The position numbers and the translations under genes were made by a program. The notes under the pieces are model-generated. The model was given only the letters and a program-made list of their open reading frames with translations, did no database searches and had not been told where the DNA came from. A DNA stretch of 64,000 bases from Gracilaria gracilis (lineage: Eukaryota; Rhodophyta; Florideophyceae; Gracilariales; Gracilariaceae). The DNA lies in contig JARGSG010000056.1 of NCBI GenBank assembly GCA_030374805.1, positions 124,001-188,000 on the forward strand, in the 5' to 3' direction. Shown in pieces: positions 55,257-64,000 of this stretch (within the stretch, counting starts at the first letter, position 1; each line of letters begins with the position of its first letter).

Positions 55257-56274
55257 TGATTGTGTCGATCAAAGAACTTCAGCTTGGGAGAGCAGAGCAT
55301 GAAGAGAGACCACCGGACGCTCTCTGACTGCTGATGGACCAGTGCAGCAAACTAGTTCACTTTAGTTGAGAAGTGTTGGCGAATGAGTCGATGCCCGCCT
55401 TTCTTGAAGGTCACCGCCTTCCGACTGCGGTATTTATCCTGTTCTGGCTATCGCCACTAGACACACTCGACGCCACCAAACGTAACTATCGATATCTATT
55501 GCGCTAGTCCGACAGGGTTGTCCACATATATATCGCTACTGGTCATTGTGGATCCACAATTTGGCATTCCAACCGCCACTGTCTTCCTGGAACCGTGTCT
55601 TGTAGCCTTTCACTTAACCATTTCGAAGCAACATTTGTTGCAACCAGCACACGAATACCTTGGTAGATACAAGAACAGTGCGGCTCTGAAATGGACCATA
55701 CAAAAATTTACAGCGTCGAGTAATCAATGCCATTGATTCAATGGCAACTGCTGATACAAAGGTACGTGTAGTTTCCGGCATCTTCAACATCAGAGCACTG
55801 GACTCCTTCAAGTCTGCCAAGTAGTCGTCACACAGGGCGACAGAGAGCGAGTGTGCCAGGCACACTGTGCCAGGCACACTGTGCCAGGCACACTCGCTCG
55901 CTGTCGCTCTTTCGGCACGAAATGCGGAGGACAGCTCTGTCAAAGCATGGAAGGAACGCGTTCGTCCTTCGCGCTTTATAACCTCCGCCTTGAATGCTGT
56001 CTGTCCTACAGCACAGCCGTTGTAAGAGCTGTCGCAATAGACAGATATCGTGGCAAGTTGCCACTGGCAACCCGTAGATACGAGCTCAACCTTACAGGCA
56101 GGCAGCGCAGCGCCTGTTGCCGAACAGAATTGAGATCTAAGAGGGTATTGACTCAAGTACTGGGGCGTATGCATGAAAGCGACCTCTAGTGTGTGGTTAC
56201 CCCTGACAACAACCGAGCTGCAATACTTTCAAAATCATTCCGCCCTAACCCTCTGATCGCTCGCACCGGCATCC
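55257..56274. other. Spacer left of the first GalNAc-transferase gene
   Basis: Frames on both strands overlap, and none carries a motif I can defend. It contains the long near-palindrome at 55837-55907. The last few hundred bases may hold the promoter of the gene starting at 56275. Confidence 0.35.
55837..55907. repeat. 71-base near-palindrome built from GTGCCAGGCACACT units
   Basis: The arms GCGACAGAGAGCGAGTGTGCC and GGCACACTCGCTCGCTGTCGC are near-perfect reverse complements. The core is tandem GTGCCAGGCACACT, itself partly self-complementary. Such a structure could form a long hairpin or be a miniature element remnant. Confidence 0.75.
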
Positions 56275-57789
56275 ATGACAATTCCACTATCCAAAACCAC
56301 TCGGAGGAAATCACGTCCTACCAACGCCGAACCAAGAACCATGACGCGGTCTTCTCCGTCCAAATCGGACGCACGCAAGTTTCGTAACGCAGTGTCTCCT
56401 CCCAAAAAGCGCGCGCTGTCCCAATTTGTGTTCGCGACGCTCATGGTTGCTCTCGGTTGGTTTGCGCACGACTTGAGCGGTACAACCGGCTCAAAGGACA
56501 CCTATTCTTTTGAAGATCCAGCATGGTGGCTGGAAGATACGCTTGATGATTTCTTTTCTCGTGTGTACATTCCCGGACTTCCAGCAGTTCGCAAGCTGAA
56601 TGTTTCCGCATACTTTACGGGCATGTGCGGCCGCTATCGCTTCAACGAGAGCGCTATGCCCACTGCAAGTGTCATTGTCACCACACAGAATGAACAAGAT
56701 GGAATGCTGACCTTAACAGTACAAACACTTTTAGCACGAACACCGCCTTCCTTGTTGAAGGAGATAATCATCGTGGATGATAACGGGTTGCCGCCATATC
56801 GCGAAACCATCAACGAAACAGAGTTTAGGGAACTTAAGCTTGTGAGTCCGAAGGTGCAGATATTGACCAACGCGGAAAGAGAAGGAGTAGCAAGATGTAG
56901 AATGCGGGGATCAAGAGTTGCAACTGGAGATGTTCTTGTCTTCGTAGATAGCCATGTCGAAATGCTCAGCGCCACCTGGCTTCAACATCTTTTGCTTCCC
57001 ATACTGGAGAAACCAAGAACAATTGCTGCCCAAACACTTGATATCATCAGTGACCTTGATTGGTCATACGGACCAGGCAGCGGGGATTTATTGTACGGTG
57101 TGATCTCGGATAAATTCTGGTTTAGTTACCAGCGATCTCGTTTCGGTGGTCATGATGATAATGGGCCAGAGAAGGAAAAGCCTAGTAGAAGACTTCCTTA
57201 TGAAACGCCCTTTGCAGCGGGAAGCCTGTTTGCTGTAAGGCAAGACGTGTTTATGGAGCTGGGTGGGTACGATGAAGGAATGTACGTCTGGGGTGGTGAA
57301 AATACGGACTTTGCCATAAAAATGTGGTGCTGCGGAGGTCGGGTAGTGATGGTTCCATGTTCAAGAGTTGGTCATATGTATCGGTTGCATATAAAGGACA
57401 CGGGTCGATGGCCACCAGTGCTTCCTCAACAATTAACTGACAGACTTCATCTCGGTGGTCCGGGCGCATTTATCGTCGAAGGGCAGCCAGCCAGCAACTT
57501 CACAAGGATCACGACGAGAAACAATATAAGAGTTTTGGAACGATGGGCAAAGCATTCTACTGCGAGAAGTGGATATTATAAGGCAATGTTCGGATCCGAA
57601 ACGCTTCCTGAGGAGTGGCAAATATTCGCAGACGAGATGGACACGGAAAAGTACGCCGTAAAACAACAAGAAGCAATCGACAGAAATCAATGCAGGGACT
57701 TTGACTGGTTTGATAAACACGTTATGGTTAAGCTTGCTGGTGTTCACCACCCTTGGCATCCATCAGCACCTGGAAAGACATGGATCTGA
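56275..57789 (+). CDS. Polypeptide N-acetylgalactosaminyltransferase (GT27), no lectin domain
   Basis: An intact 504-residue frame from ATG 56275. It would add GalNAc from UDP-GalNAc to Ser/Thr of proteins in the Golgi lumen. It has a basic N-terminus, then one signal-anchor helix (about residues 46-64, FVFATLMVALGWFAH), the type II topology of this family. The GT-A domain shows PTASVIVTTQNEQ, KEIIIVDDN, the metal-binding D225-S-H227 (FVDSHVEM), an acceptor-side AAGSLFAV, and VWGGENTDFAIKMWCCGG with VPCSRVGHMYR. The usual ricin-type lectin tail is missing: the protein ends about 100 residues after the GT-A core. The paralogue at 59708 has the lectin. GT27 is best known in animals and Apicomplexa, so its presence here is notable. 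Confidence 0.88.
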   Translation: MTIPLSKTTRRKSRPTNAEPRTMTRSSPSKSDARKFRNAVSPPKKRALSQFVFATLMVALGWFAHDLSGTTGSKDTYSFEDPAWWLEDTLDDFFSRVYIPGLPAVRKLNVSAYFTGMCGRYRFNESAMPTASVIVTTQNEQDGMLTLTVQTLLARTPPSLLKEIIIVDDNGLPPYRETINETEFRELKLVSPKVQILTNAEREGVARCRMRGSRVATGDVLVFVDSHVEMLSATWLQHLLLPILEKPRTIAAQTLDIISDLDWSYGPGSGDLLYGVISDKFWFSYQRSRFGGHDDNGPEKEKPSRRLPYETPFAAGSLFAVRQDVFMELGGYDEGMYVWGGENTDFAIKMWCCGGRVVMVPCSRVGHMYRLHIKDTGRWPPVLPQQLTDRLHLGGPGAFIVEGQPASNFTRITTRNNIRVLERWAKHSTARSGYYKAMFGSETLPEEWQIFADEMDTEKYAVKQQEAIDRNQCRDFDWFDKHVMVKLAGVHHPWHPSAPGKTWI

Positions 57790-58757
57790 TTGAATTGAGG
57801 ATCGTTATCTGAAATGGTAAGCACTCATAATAACTTCTTCACAACAGTTTGTCCAATGTGGCCAACAGTCCCAACAGTCACTGATTGCTGGGGTGGAGTA
57901 TTGATAATAACATTTTCAGATGGACTCGCGGGCATAGATGCAGGTTTGAAGTGGGTTTCTAGCATCCTGCCGCTAGACAATGGTAGGCATGCAGTCAACT
58001 TCTCAACTTGAGATGCCGAGCTCTGATTCCTAACCAGCCTCGAACACTTTACACATAATCGTGATATCTAATAAAGGAGTTGGGGTGGACCACTGGTCCG
58101 GTGCAATTTGCGTCACGCGATAGTCTCGAGATATGACGACGATTCAAACACTTTGGAAGTACCGTATCAATATCAATGCAATGCGATTCTATGTAAAAGG
58201 CCTCAGGATGGTGTTGACGACTACGCTTGGGTCGGAAGATGACGCAGGCTACGCGCCGGTTCTTTTACCTGATCTCGCCGATGATATAGGGGTTGGGTGG
58301 AAAGGACGTCGTCAATGGTTTCTTTGGCGACAAAAGCGGTACATGCGAAGCGCCTTGTCGTGGTGTACACCTTACGCGGCGAGCTCTAGAGGGTGAATGG
58401 GGAGGTTCAGTGAAGAAGAAGGCGATAAACGTAGCAAACGAAACGCTTCTGCGATCGAAAATACCTTGGGTACATAATGTTTTCTTTGTACCATATTATA
58501 CATAGCCTCGTGAGTGTAGCACGGCTACTGATTTGCGGTTTGTGGCTACGGTGTACAACGGTTGTTCAGTACAGCACCTCTGCGCGGACGCGGTGAAGTT
58601 GAACGTCTCTTCTCTCATTTATGAAACAACTTGTACTACTGTACAACGCCTTATAAGGATGTTGCGGGCCAGTATCATATCCACGAAAGGATTTGGTGTG
58701 CGGGTCAGGTTCATTTCATATGACAATTGAGAGGAGAAATGAGCAAAAGAATACGTT
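57790..58757. other. Spacer between the first GalNAc-transferase and tRNA-Val
   Basis: There are only short frames without domains. It may contain the 3' end of the upstream gene; nothing more can be supported. Confidence 0.4.
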
Positions 58758-58831
58758 TACTCTCGAGGAGGGTCGAACTCCTGACCTCCAGCATGTTAGG
58801 CTGGCGCTCTAACCAACTGAGCTACGAGAGC
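58758..58831 (-). tRNA. tRNA-Val(AAC)
   Basis: The minus strand folds into a full cloverleaf: acceptor GCTCTCG with CGAGAGT (one G-U pair), TA at 8-9, D-stem GCTC/GAGC, anticodon stem CCAGC/GCTGG with loop CTAACAT giving anticodon AAC (plus-strand 58795-58797), variable AGGTC, and T-arm AGGAG-TTCGACC-CTCCT. There is no CCA and no intron. A34 would be edited to inosine, so it reads GTT, GTC and GTA. It lies between the two GalNAc-transferase genes. Confidence 0.95.
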
Positions 58832-59707
58832 TATTTTCTATTTCTGATGTCAAGACGTTGAGTATTTCAAACAAACTTTCAGTTATTCAGAATCGTCTAC
58901 ACTGTAGACTCTACACTGTAGAGTCTACAGTACCAAAGAATTGGTGTGCACTGTCTGATGGATAGAGAGAGGCGTCTGTTTATTTGATGGATAGATGAAG
59001 TTGTACCGTACGAAGGTAGCTAAACTTTACGTGGTCAATCGTTGGCCGAGATTTTTCCTGAGGTGAGAGTACAATTGTGTATTACTGTAGTACAATTGTG
59101 TATTACAGGGGTAGAAAAGTTGGATAGCCTCTCAACCTGTTTCCCCACTCGTTGCACCGTGTCACATCTTCCCTCGAGCGCTTTGCACCCTTTTCGTGGT
59201 GCTGATCAGTCCCAACAGCTTGTAGCTCGCCCCTGACAGTTGACGTATATACATGTACTGCGTAATTTCTCTAGTGTCACGGCCGAAAAGGTAGAAACCG
59301 ACTGAACATCAGTGACTGAACAAAAGCCTTTGGCTCAGCCGGGCAGATTATCGAAATCAGTATCGGCAACCTACTTGTTTCCAGCTCTGGGGTAACGTTC
59401 CTAGCCGCCTTCGAAGGTGGGTGCGAATCAACGGAAACGTGACGCACATTCATTGGCTCCATGATACAAGGGTCGGTGAGCCAGTTTTGGCAACGATTCA
59501 AATATTTCTGTGCTCGTGTGAACGGAACGTCAACCATGACACTCAATTGTTCAAGAGCAGAAGGTGGAGATTTTGTAGACTCATGTCTATGACTTAAGAT
59601 AACAGAGCCTGTTCGTTCCAGATCCATACTGAAACAAGGGCTAACCTTCAAACCCTTTACCGTGTACCTCTCAGCCGACAGTGTGTTCATCTTTGATCAA
59701 TCTCAAC
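58832..59707. other. Spacer with small inverted and direct repeats
   Basis: No gene. It includes the palindrome at 58901-58931 and a 17-base direct repeat (GTACAATTGTGTATTAC) at 59069-59085 and 59090-59106. The final part is the upstream region of the second GalNAc-transferase gene. Confidence 0.45.
58901..58931. repeat. 31-base hairpin-forming palindrome
   Basis: ACTGTAGACTC and GAGTCTACAGT are perfect 11-base reverse complements around TACACTGTA. The function is unknown; it could be a tiny foldback element remnant. Confidence 0.8.
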
Positions 59708-61573
59708 ATGAACTATGCTTTATCTCTACGAAGAAAATCTGCCCGTCGCCTCAAGGCTAAACGATTAAATAAGAAAACAGCTGCTACAGTCATTCTAACG
59801 CTGACAATACTCATCTGCCTCGTATACAGGGCCCTTTACAAAACCTCTCGACACGTTCCTAACATTAAGCTTCCCAAGATGAAGATTATGCGGGGGGGTT
59901 CATTGCTGCGTTCAACACAAAAACTGGCCAGAGATGAAGAACATATGCATGGAAGACGTTTAGGCGAGCTCAATGGAGTACCGCAATGGGCTCCCACTCC
60001 GTTAGACTTTCCTTCTCAGACAGACGAAGAAAAGAAACTTGCTCATACGAACATCAGCTTCAATCGCATGCGTTCCGATTCCCTTTCGTTGGACAGACCC
60101 ATTCCAGACGTTCGGCCCGACGTGTGCGCGAGGGAGTGGTACTACGAATCAACAGCGCAACTGCCAACAACTTCTGTTGTCATTGTGTTCTACAACGAAC
60201 CATTATCGACACTACTTCGCTCCGTTCATTCGGTGCTCAACCGAACGCCGCGCCACATCCTGCACGAAATCATACTCGTGGACGATGGAAGCGATGACGG
60301 CGCGCCATGGCTGCTCGAAGGGTCCGATTTGGACCAGCATATTGCGCTGCTACCCAAAATCGTTCTGACACGCTTGAAGGGAAGGAACGGGCTGATGGCA
60401 GCTCGTAACAGCGGTGCAAGTGTGGTTTCTGGCGAGACAGTAACGTTTCTTGATTGTCACATTGAAGTTGGTGCTGGTTGGGTACAGCCGTTGATGGGAC
60501 GCATTGCGGAAGGATTGCGCGAAGGCGTAAACCGTGTTGTTGTTCCTAGCATCGACCATATTGATGCAGATACTTTTGCGTTCACAAAAGGCGGAATAGA
60601 TGTTCTTACTCATACATGGGGCCTCGGTCAAACTGGAACGACGGGTGGTCACAGTCAAAACGACTCGAAGCCCGTCAAGACTCCCATCATGGCTGGAGGG
60701 TTGTTATCACTGTCCACAGCATACTTTGACAAACTTGGTTTCTATGACCCGGAAATGAGAATGTGGGGCGGGGAGGAGATGGAGATATCGTTCCGCATAT
60801 GGCTGTGTGGAGGAAGCATTGAATGGATTCCTTGCTCTCGCGTTGGGCATGTATTCCGCTCCAACAAGCACTGGAAAGGAAGTCTATACACGATTCCAGA
60901 CGGCACAATACAGCGGAACAAACTGCGAGCTGCGTTTTGGATGGGGCAGTACAAAGCGCTGTACCAGGTTTCTTTGGCAACATTACCAAACGGGATGGAT
61001 GTCGGGGACATGAGCTTCTACAAGGATATTCAGAAGCGATTGCAATGTAAGCCGTTCAAGTGGTACTTGGAAAATGTGAATACTGAACTACTCGAAAGTG
61101 CGCAGAAACTACTCGGTGCTGACGGAGCTGCTCATTTCGAAGCGAAAGGGTACATGAGGAACAATGCGAGCAACGGCTGTATCGACCACCTTCACGAGAA
61201 CGGCAAGCATGGGATATACGGGATTTATCCGTGCCATTATCTGCAAGGCAGTCAATCGGCGGTGTTGACGCGAACAAAGCTGGTGTTATCGGGCGAACAC
61301 CTGCTGGATGGGTGCCTGACTCGCGGCGACGATTCAAAACTGCTGCGCGAAAAGTGCAGCGACGCGAAGATGGAGCAGCAAATGTGGGAACTGACGCATG
61401 CTCCAGACGGGACGAGCGTGTTCATGACGTACGAGGGCAATTGTCTGACTGCCGTGTACGAAAGCGAGACGACGGGCAAGAGTCCGTTGTCATTGCGGAT
61501 GAAGCAATGTGGCGAACCTTACACAGCGTTGCAGAAGTGGGAATGGGAACATATGGAGGGGCGTAACAAGTGA
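59708..61573 (+). CDS. Polypeptide N-acetylgalactosaminyltransferase (GT27) with ricin-type lectin domain
   Basis: 621 residues from the first ATG at 59708; the frame also runs a few codons upstream from a GTG. A very basic N-terminus precedes a signal-anchor helix (about residues 26-42, ATVILTLTILICLVYRAL), then a stem. GT-A features are VVIVFYNEPLSTLLRS, HEIILVDDGSDD, the metal site D249-C-H251 (FLDCHIEV), GGLLSLS, MWGGEEMEISFRIWLCGG and IPCSRVGHVFR. The last 135 residues form a ricin B-type beta-trefoil (NGCIDHL, GIYPCHYL, DGCLTRGDD, QQMWELTH, NCLTAVYE, QKWEWE). This is the complete animal-like architecture. It acts in the Golgi on Ser/Thr. It diverges clearly from the lectin-less paralogue at 56275, so the pair is not a recent duplicate. 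Confidence 0.92.
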   Translation: MNYALSLRRKSARRLKAKRLNKKTAATVILTLTILICLVYRALYKTSRHVPNIKLPKMKIMRGGSLLRSTQKLARDEEHMHGRRLGELNGVPQWAPTPLDFPSQTDEEKKLAHTNISFNRMRSDSLSLDRPIPDVRPDVCAREWYYESTAQLPTTSVVIVFYNEPLSTLLRSVHSVLNRTPRHILHEIILVDDGSDDGAPWLLEGSDLDQHIALLPKIVLTRLKGRNGLMAARNSGASVVSGETVTFLDCHIEVGAGWVQPLMGRIAEGLREGVNRVVVPSIDHIDADTFAFTKGGIDVLTHTWGLGQTGTTGGHSQNDSKPVKTPIMAGGLLSLSTAYFDKLGFYDPEMRMWGGEEMEISFRIWLCGGSIEWIPCSRVGHVFRSNKHWKGSLYTIPDGTIQRNKLRAAFWMGQYKALYQVSLATLPNGMDVGDMSFYKDIQKRLQCKPFKWYLENVNTELLESAQKLLGADGAAHFEAKGYMRNNASNGCIDHLHENGKHGIYGIYPCHYLQGSQSAVLTRTKLVLSGEHLLDGCLTRGDDSKLLREKCSDAKMEQQMWELTHAPDGTSVFMTYEGNCLTAVYESETTGKSPLSLRMKQCGEPYTALQKWEWEHMEGRNK

Positions 61574-62005
61574 CTTGATTGTAAAAGGGTTGTTCAGTTT
61601 TGTTTCTCATGTTGAAGTGTTTAGTAAGAGCTTTGCGCAGACGATCTACATATGTAATGTTACAGAGATTATCTATCAGAAAGGCGCCACCGGCGGAATG
61701 AAACAATGGCGCCGAGCACAGAATGTGCTCGCCAAAAAGCGCCGTGTCAGCCACGGCGCGAATTGAGCGCACAGCGCGAACCGGACACCCGCAATCTCGC
61801 AGCTCACAGTCGTCTCGCCGCGCCCATTTGTGGCCATCCGATCGGCGCGCCTTCGCGCCCCGGTGCCGGAAAATCGTCAGATCTGCGCCCGCATCGTCGC
61901 CGCATTCCGCCGCATTCCCTCATCCGCTCCTGCCCGCGCCCCGCCGCCGTCGAGAACGCCCCGTCGCCGTCAAGAACGCCGCGTCGTCCGCCCGCTGCCT
62001 TCGTC

Positions 62006-62539
62006 ATGTCGTCGCGCACAGCTTTCGCGCCGTCAAGCTTGCTGTCGCCCTCGCTGTCGCGCTCGCCGCCGCGCGTGCGCGTGGCGGCGAAGCGCGCCGC
62101 CACCATGAGCGCCACGCCGTGCGTGTCGCGCCGAGCCTTTGTGCTGTCTGCGCTGCTGGGCGCCGCGGCCGTTTCGTTGGCGCCGCCGCGCGCGGCACAC
62201 GCGTTTGGTCGCAAGACGTCCATGACGGGCGACTACAAGGTGGACGCCGCGCAGGTGCTCACCGACATGCGCGCCGCCTGTGACCTGGGTCGCGGCGCGC
62301 CCGGCATGGCCGAGAAAGTTGGCAAGACGCGCGAGGAGATGAATGATTTTGTGGCCTTGTACAGAAGGAACGATAAGGTTGCTGGCAGTACCAGTTTCTC
62401 CACCATGTACACTGCCATTAACACGTTGAGCGGACATTATGCGTCGTATGGCAGCAGTTATCCCGTTCCGGAGAAGAGGAAGAAGAGATTGTCACAACAA
62501 TTTTCCGAGATTGATCGCGCACTTTCTCGTGGACGATAG
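62006..62539 (+). CDS. psb27: Photosystem II repair/assembly protein Psb27
   Basis: 177 residues from ATG 62006. The frame is open upstream to an ATG at 61706, but that stretch is very GC-rich and unlikely to be needed. Residues 1-38 are Ser/Arg/Ala-rich, as in plastid transit peptides. Residues 41-66 (VSRRAFVLSALLGAAAVSLAP, then AHA) look like a twin-arginine thylakoid signal, cleaved after A66. The mature 111 residues match Psb27: DYKVDAAQVLTDMRAACDL, TREEMNDFVALYRR, SFSTMYTAINTLSGHYASYG and a final RALSRGR. Psb27 binds the lumenal face of CP43 in immature photosystem II and keeps the manganese cluster site open during assembly and repair. It is the best organism marker in the window. Confidence 0.9.
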   Translation: MSSRTAFAPSSLLSPSLSRSPPRVRVAAKRAATMSATPCVSRRAFVLSALLGAAAVSLAPPRAAHAFGRKTSMTGDYKVDAAQVLTDMRAACDLGRGAPGMAEKVGKTREEMNDFVALYRRNDKVAGSTSFSTMYTAINTLSGHYASYGSSYPVPEKRKKRLSQQFSEIDRALSRGR

Positions 62540-62760
62540 TTCTTTTTATATCCTCTCATAGCTCTTTTTTTTGTTTGCCGTCGGTGACATCAATCACATC
62601 GATCGAGTTGAGAAGTAAAACTGCAAAAACGTCGTACAACCACCAACGCGCTACGTTTGCCAAAGAGAGAGAGAGAGAGACATATTACAGTTAAGACATT
62701 GTCAAGTACTAGTCAGTTGATTTATATCCAAAACGACACTCATCAGCAGCTTGGCCACGG
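62540..62760. other. Convergent intergenic with GA microsatellite
   Basis: Between psb27 and the carrier, both 3' ends face here. A GA run lies near 62667-62681 and T-rich stretches near 62545-62575 may act as 3' processing signals. Confidence 0.5.
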
Positions 62761-63972
62761 TTACCGGTGCGTTCGTTTCGAAACAGCATCATCCAAGGCC
62801 GGGTCCATTTGAAGCTGTCTTCTTCTGCCATTATATTGTTCAGCATACCTCTTGACCAGCTCATACGAGGTGAAGGTCAACATACAAGCCGGAACAGTCC
62901 TCATAAGGTTGACCACAAAGCCGCGATAAAAGCCCATCGGGCCGTCTCTCTTGATGATATCCTTGATAAGATTTGCCATTTTCTTGGGTTCAATGATGCG
63001 CGTGGCGGCGCTAGTATCCACCTGTATTCTGGTTCTCAACACCTCGTGCGGATAAAACACGGCAGACGCGGCGATCTTGGAAACGGACGACGCCACCAAC
63101 ACGTGCGATGCCTGTACGTCATCCTCATTGCCGCGCGACAAGGTGGACTTGAGGTGCTCATACAGCGGGAACTGAATAGCAACATGGCCCAGCCCCAACA
63201 AGGTAGGCGTAAGCCCCTTGTAAAGCGCAGCCACGCCTTCCTCGCGAATGATCTTACGAAAGCCGTGCGGCACCGATCGGTACTTCCTGCCATTGGGCGC
63301 GCCGCCGAAATCGACCTGCAGGCGCGACTTGAGCGTCCAGAAGGGCGCGGTAGTGACGGCGGTAATGCCACCCGCACTCAGCGCGCTGAACACGTGCACC
63401 ATCGGGGTAGAGCTTTTGCCCGGCGGCGTATACGCGCGTTTAAAGGACTCGTACGCGTACCAATAGATGGCCCAGTTGGGCACAAACGCCCACAGACTGG
63501 CCGACAGGCCGCGGTAATACGACGGAAAGCCCTCCTCGCGTAGCATGCTGCTGAGCGCGTGGAACAGCCCGCGGTACTTGTGCGCCGCGAAGGACGCGGA
63601 GCCCTGCACCTGCAGGCGCGTCTTGACCACGTCCAGCGGCGACAGGATGAGCGTGTTGACCAGGCCGGCCAGCGCGCCGGCGCCGAACTGCGCCAGATGC
63701 GTGCGCGCGTCGAAGCGCGATCGCGGCGGCGGCGGCGGTGGCTGCTGCGGCGACGACGGCGGCGGCGGCGGCTGCGACGACGACGGCGACGACGGCGGCG
63801 GCGGCGGCTGCGACGACGACGGCGACGACGGCGGCGGCGGCGACGACGACGACGACGGCGGCGACGACGGCGAAGAGCGCGGCGCCACGGGCGATGACGA
63901 CTTGGAGTGCGATACGAGTGTCATAGGGCGACGCGGGCTGATTGCATGACGGTGAAAGCGAGCAACCCTCAT
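62761..63972 (-). CDS. Mitochondrial carrier (SLC25), NAD/folate/pyrimidine-type subgroup
   Basis: 403 residues from ATG 63972; a second in-frame ATG near 63924 is possible. The body has three mitochondrial-carrier repeats with signature segments SPLDVVKTRLQ, APFWTLKSRLQ and YPHEVLRTRIQ, and typical even-helix motifs such as FYRGFVVNLMRTVPACMLTF. The altered second motif (PFW) and the third motif YPHEVLRTRIQ are shared by the branch with SLC25A32, SLC25A33/36 and NAD carriers, so a nucleotide or vitamin-derived substrate is likely but not fixed. The N-terminal 95 residues are unusual: repeated PPPPPSSPSSSQ blocks from GCC/GAC-type triplet repeats, likely disordered. It acts in the inner mitochondrial membrane. 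Confidence 0.88.
   Translation of the reverse strand: MRVARFHRHAISPRRPMTLVSHSKSSSPVAPRSSPSSPPSSSSSPPPPSSPSSSQPPPPPSSPSSSQPPPPPSSPQQPPPPPPRSRFDARTHLAQFGAGALAGLVNTLILSPLDVVKTRLQVQGSASFAAHKYRGLFHALSSMLREEGFPSYYRGLSASLWAFVPNWAIYWYAYESFKRAYTPPGKSSTPMVHVFSALSAGGITAVTTAPFWTLKSRLQVDFGGAPNGRKYRSVPHGFRKIIREEGVAALYKGLTPTLLGLGHVAIQFPLYEHLKSTLSRGNEDDVQASHVLVASSVSKIAASAVFYPHEVLRTRIQVDTSAATRIIEPKKMANLIKDIIKRDGPMGFYRGFVVNLMRTVPACMLTFTSYELVKRYAEQYNGRRRQLQMDPALDDAVSKRTHR
63722..63900. repeat. GGC/GAC triplet-rich repeat inside the carrier gene
   Basis: The plus strand shows long runs of CGGCGG and GACGAC triplets with an internal duplication of a CTGCGACGACGACGG-like unit. On the coding strand it encodes the Pro/Ser/Gln-rich N-terminal tail of the carrier. 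Confidence 0.85.
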
Positions 63973-64000
63973 TCAGCGCGAGCGCGGCGCGTACGCTGAG

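Noticed and set aside
55614-56174. 186-codon minus-strand frame, considered as a retroelement RNase H fragment
   Set aside because: The composition is mixed and no catalytic pattern could be defended. It also crosses the palindromic repeat, which alone can keep frames open.
60350-61772. Several minus-strand frames under the second GalNAc-transferase
   Set aside because: They are shadows of the GT27 reading frame with no domains of their own.
61706-62005. Upstream extension of psb27 by 100 codons from ATG 61706
   Set aside because: The stretch is extremely GC-rich with low-complexity readings in all frames, and the 62006 start already gives a full transit plus Tat leader.
63559-63949. Arg-rich, Gly/Asp-rich and Ala/Thr-only plus-strand frames
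   Set aside because: They are the other readings of the triplet repeat inside the carrier gene.

Overview
The window reads as nuclear DNA of a photosynthetic eukaryote, most likely a red alga with mostly intronless genes. The evidence is a nuclear Psb27 gene with a two-part plastid/Tat leader, long single-exon host genes, a eukaryotic tRNA-Val gene without CCA, an SLC25 carrier, and a dense load of old transposable elements. The species is inference; a florideophyte such as Chondrus would fit.

Layout. 1-4941: remnants of a multi-domain element protein (N-terminal Cys motifs, a region like DUF6589, a PIN-like region, a C-terminal CXC cysteine domain). 5380-7050: a decayed coiled-coil gene with a short GT-AG intron. 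7612-11656: a decayed large transposase resembling the Plavaka/CMC group. 13607-14384: a hypothetical gene cut by a retroelement. 14385-26442: a broken Ty3/Gypsy chromovirus-like LTR element on the minus strand (two LTRs, gag, pol, chromodomain) that also carries an open frame in antisense. 27542-30709: host-like genes in decay, including a ten-helix EamA/DMT transporter. 30905-36287: a gene for a RING plus tandem-cysteine (RCR/MYCBP2-type) ubiquitin ligase, split by a 4.4 kb LINE with an 11 bp target duplication. 37180-37938: an unknown minus-strand gene. 37975-39190: a fossil alpha-amylase with a CBM20 starch-binding domain. 40109-42284: a pogo/Tigger-type transposase. 43742-44690: a decayed membrane protein. 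45073-46641: an intact unknown gene. 47561-55246: a Mutator-like element with about 230 bp terminal inverted repeats, a 10 bp target duplication, a Ulp1 (C48) peptidase gene and a SWIM-finger transposase, itself invaded by a solo LTR related to the Gypsy LTRs.

The right end (56275-63972) is the live host part: two polypeptide GalNAc-transferase paralogues flanking tRNA-Val(AAC), then psb27, then a convergent mitochondrial carrier.

Together the genes describe a gene-rich edge next to a repeat graveyard of nested insertions. Many broken host, LINE and MULE frames are interrupted only by stop codons, with few frameshifts. Several of those stops can be explained by C-to-T or G-to-A changes. The most unusual items are the RCR ligase fossil, the Ulp1-carrying MULE, the antisense frame in the Gypsy element and the CXC element.
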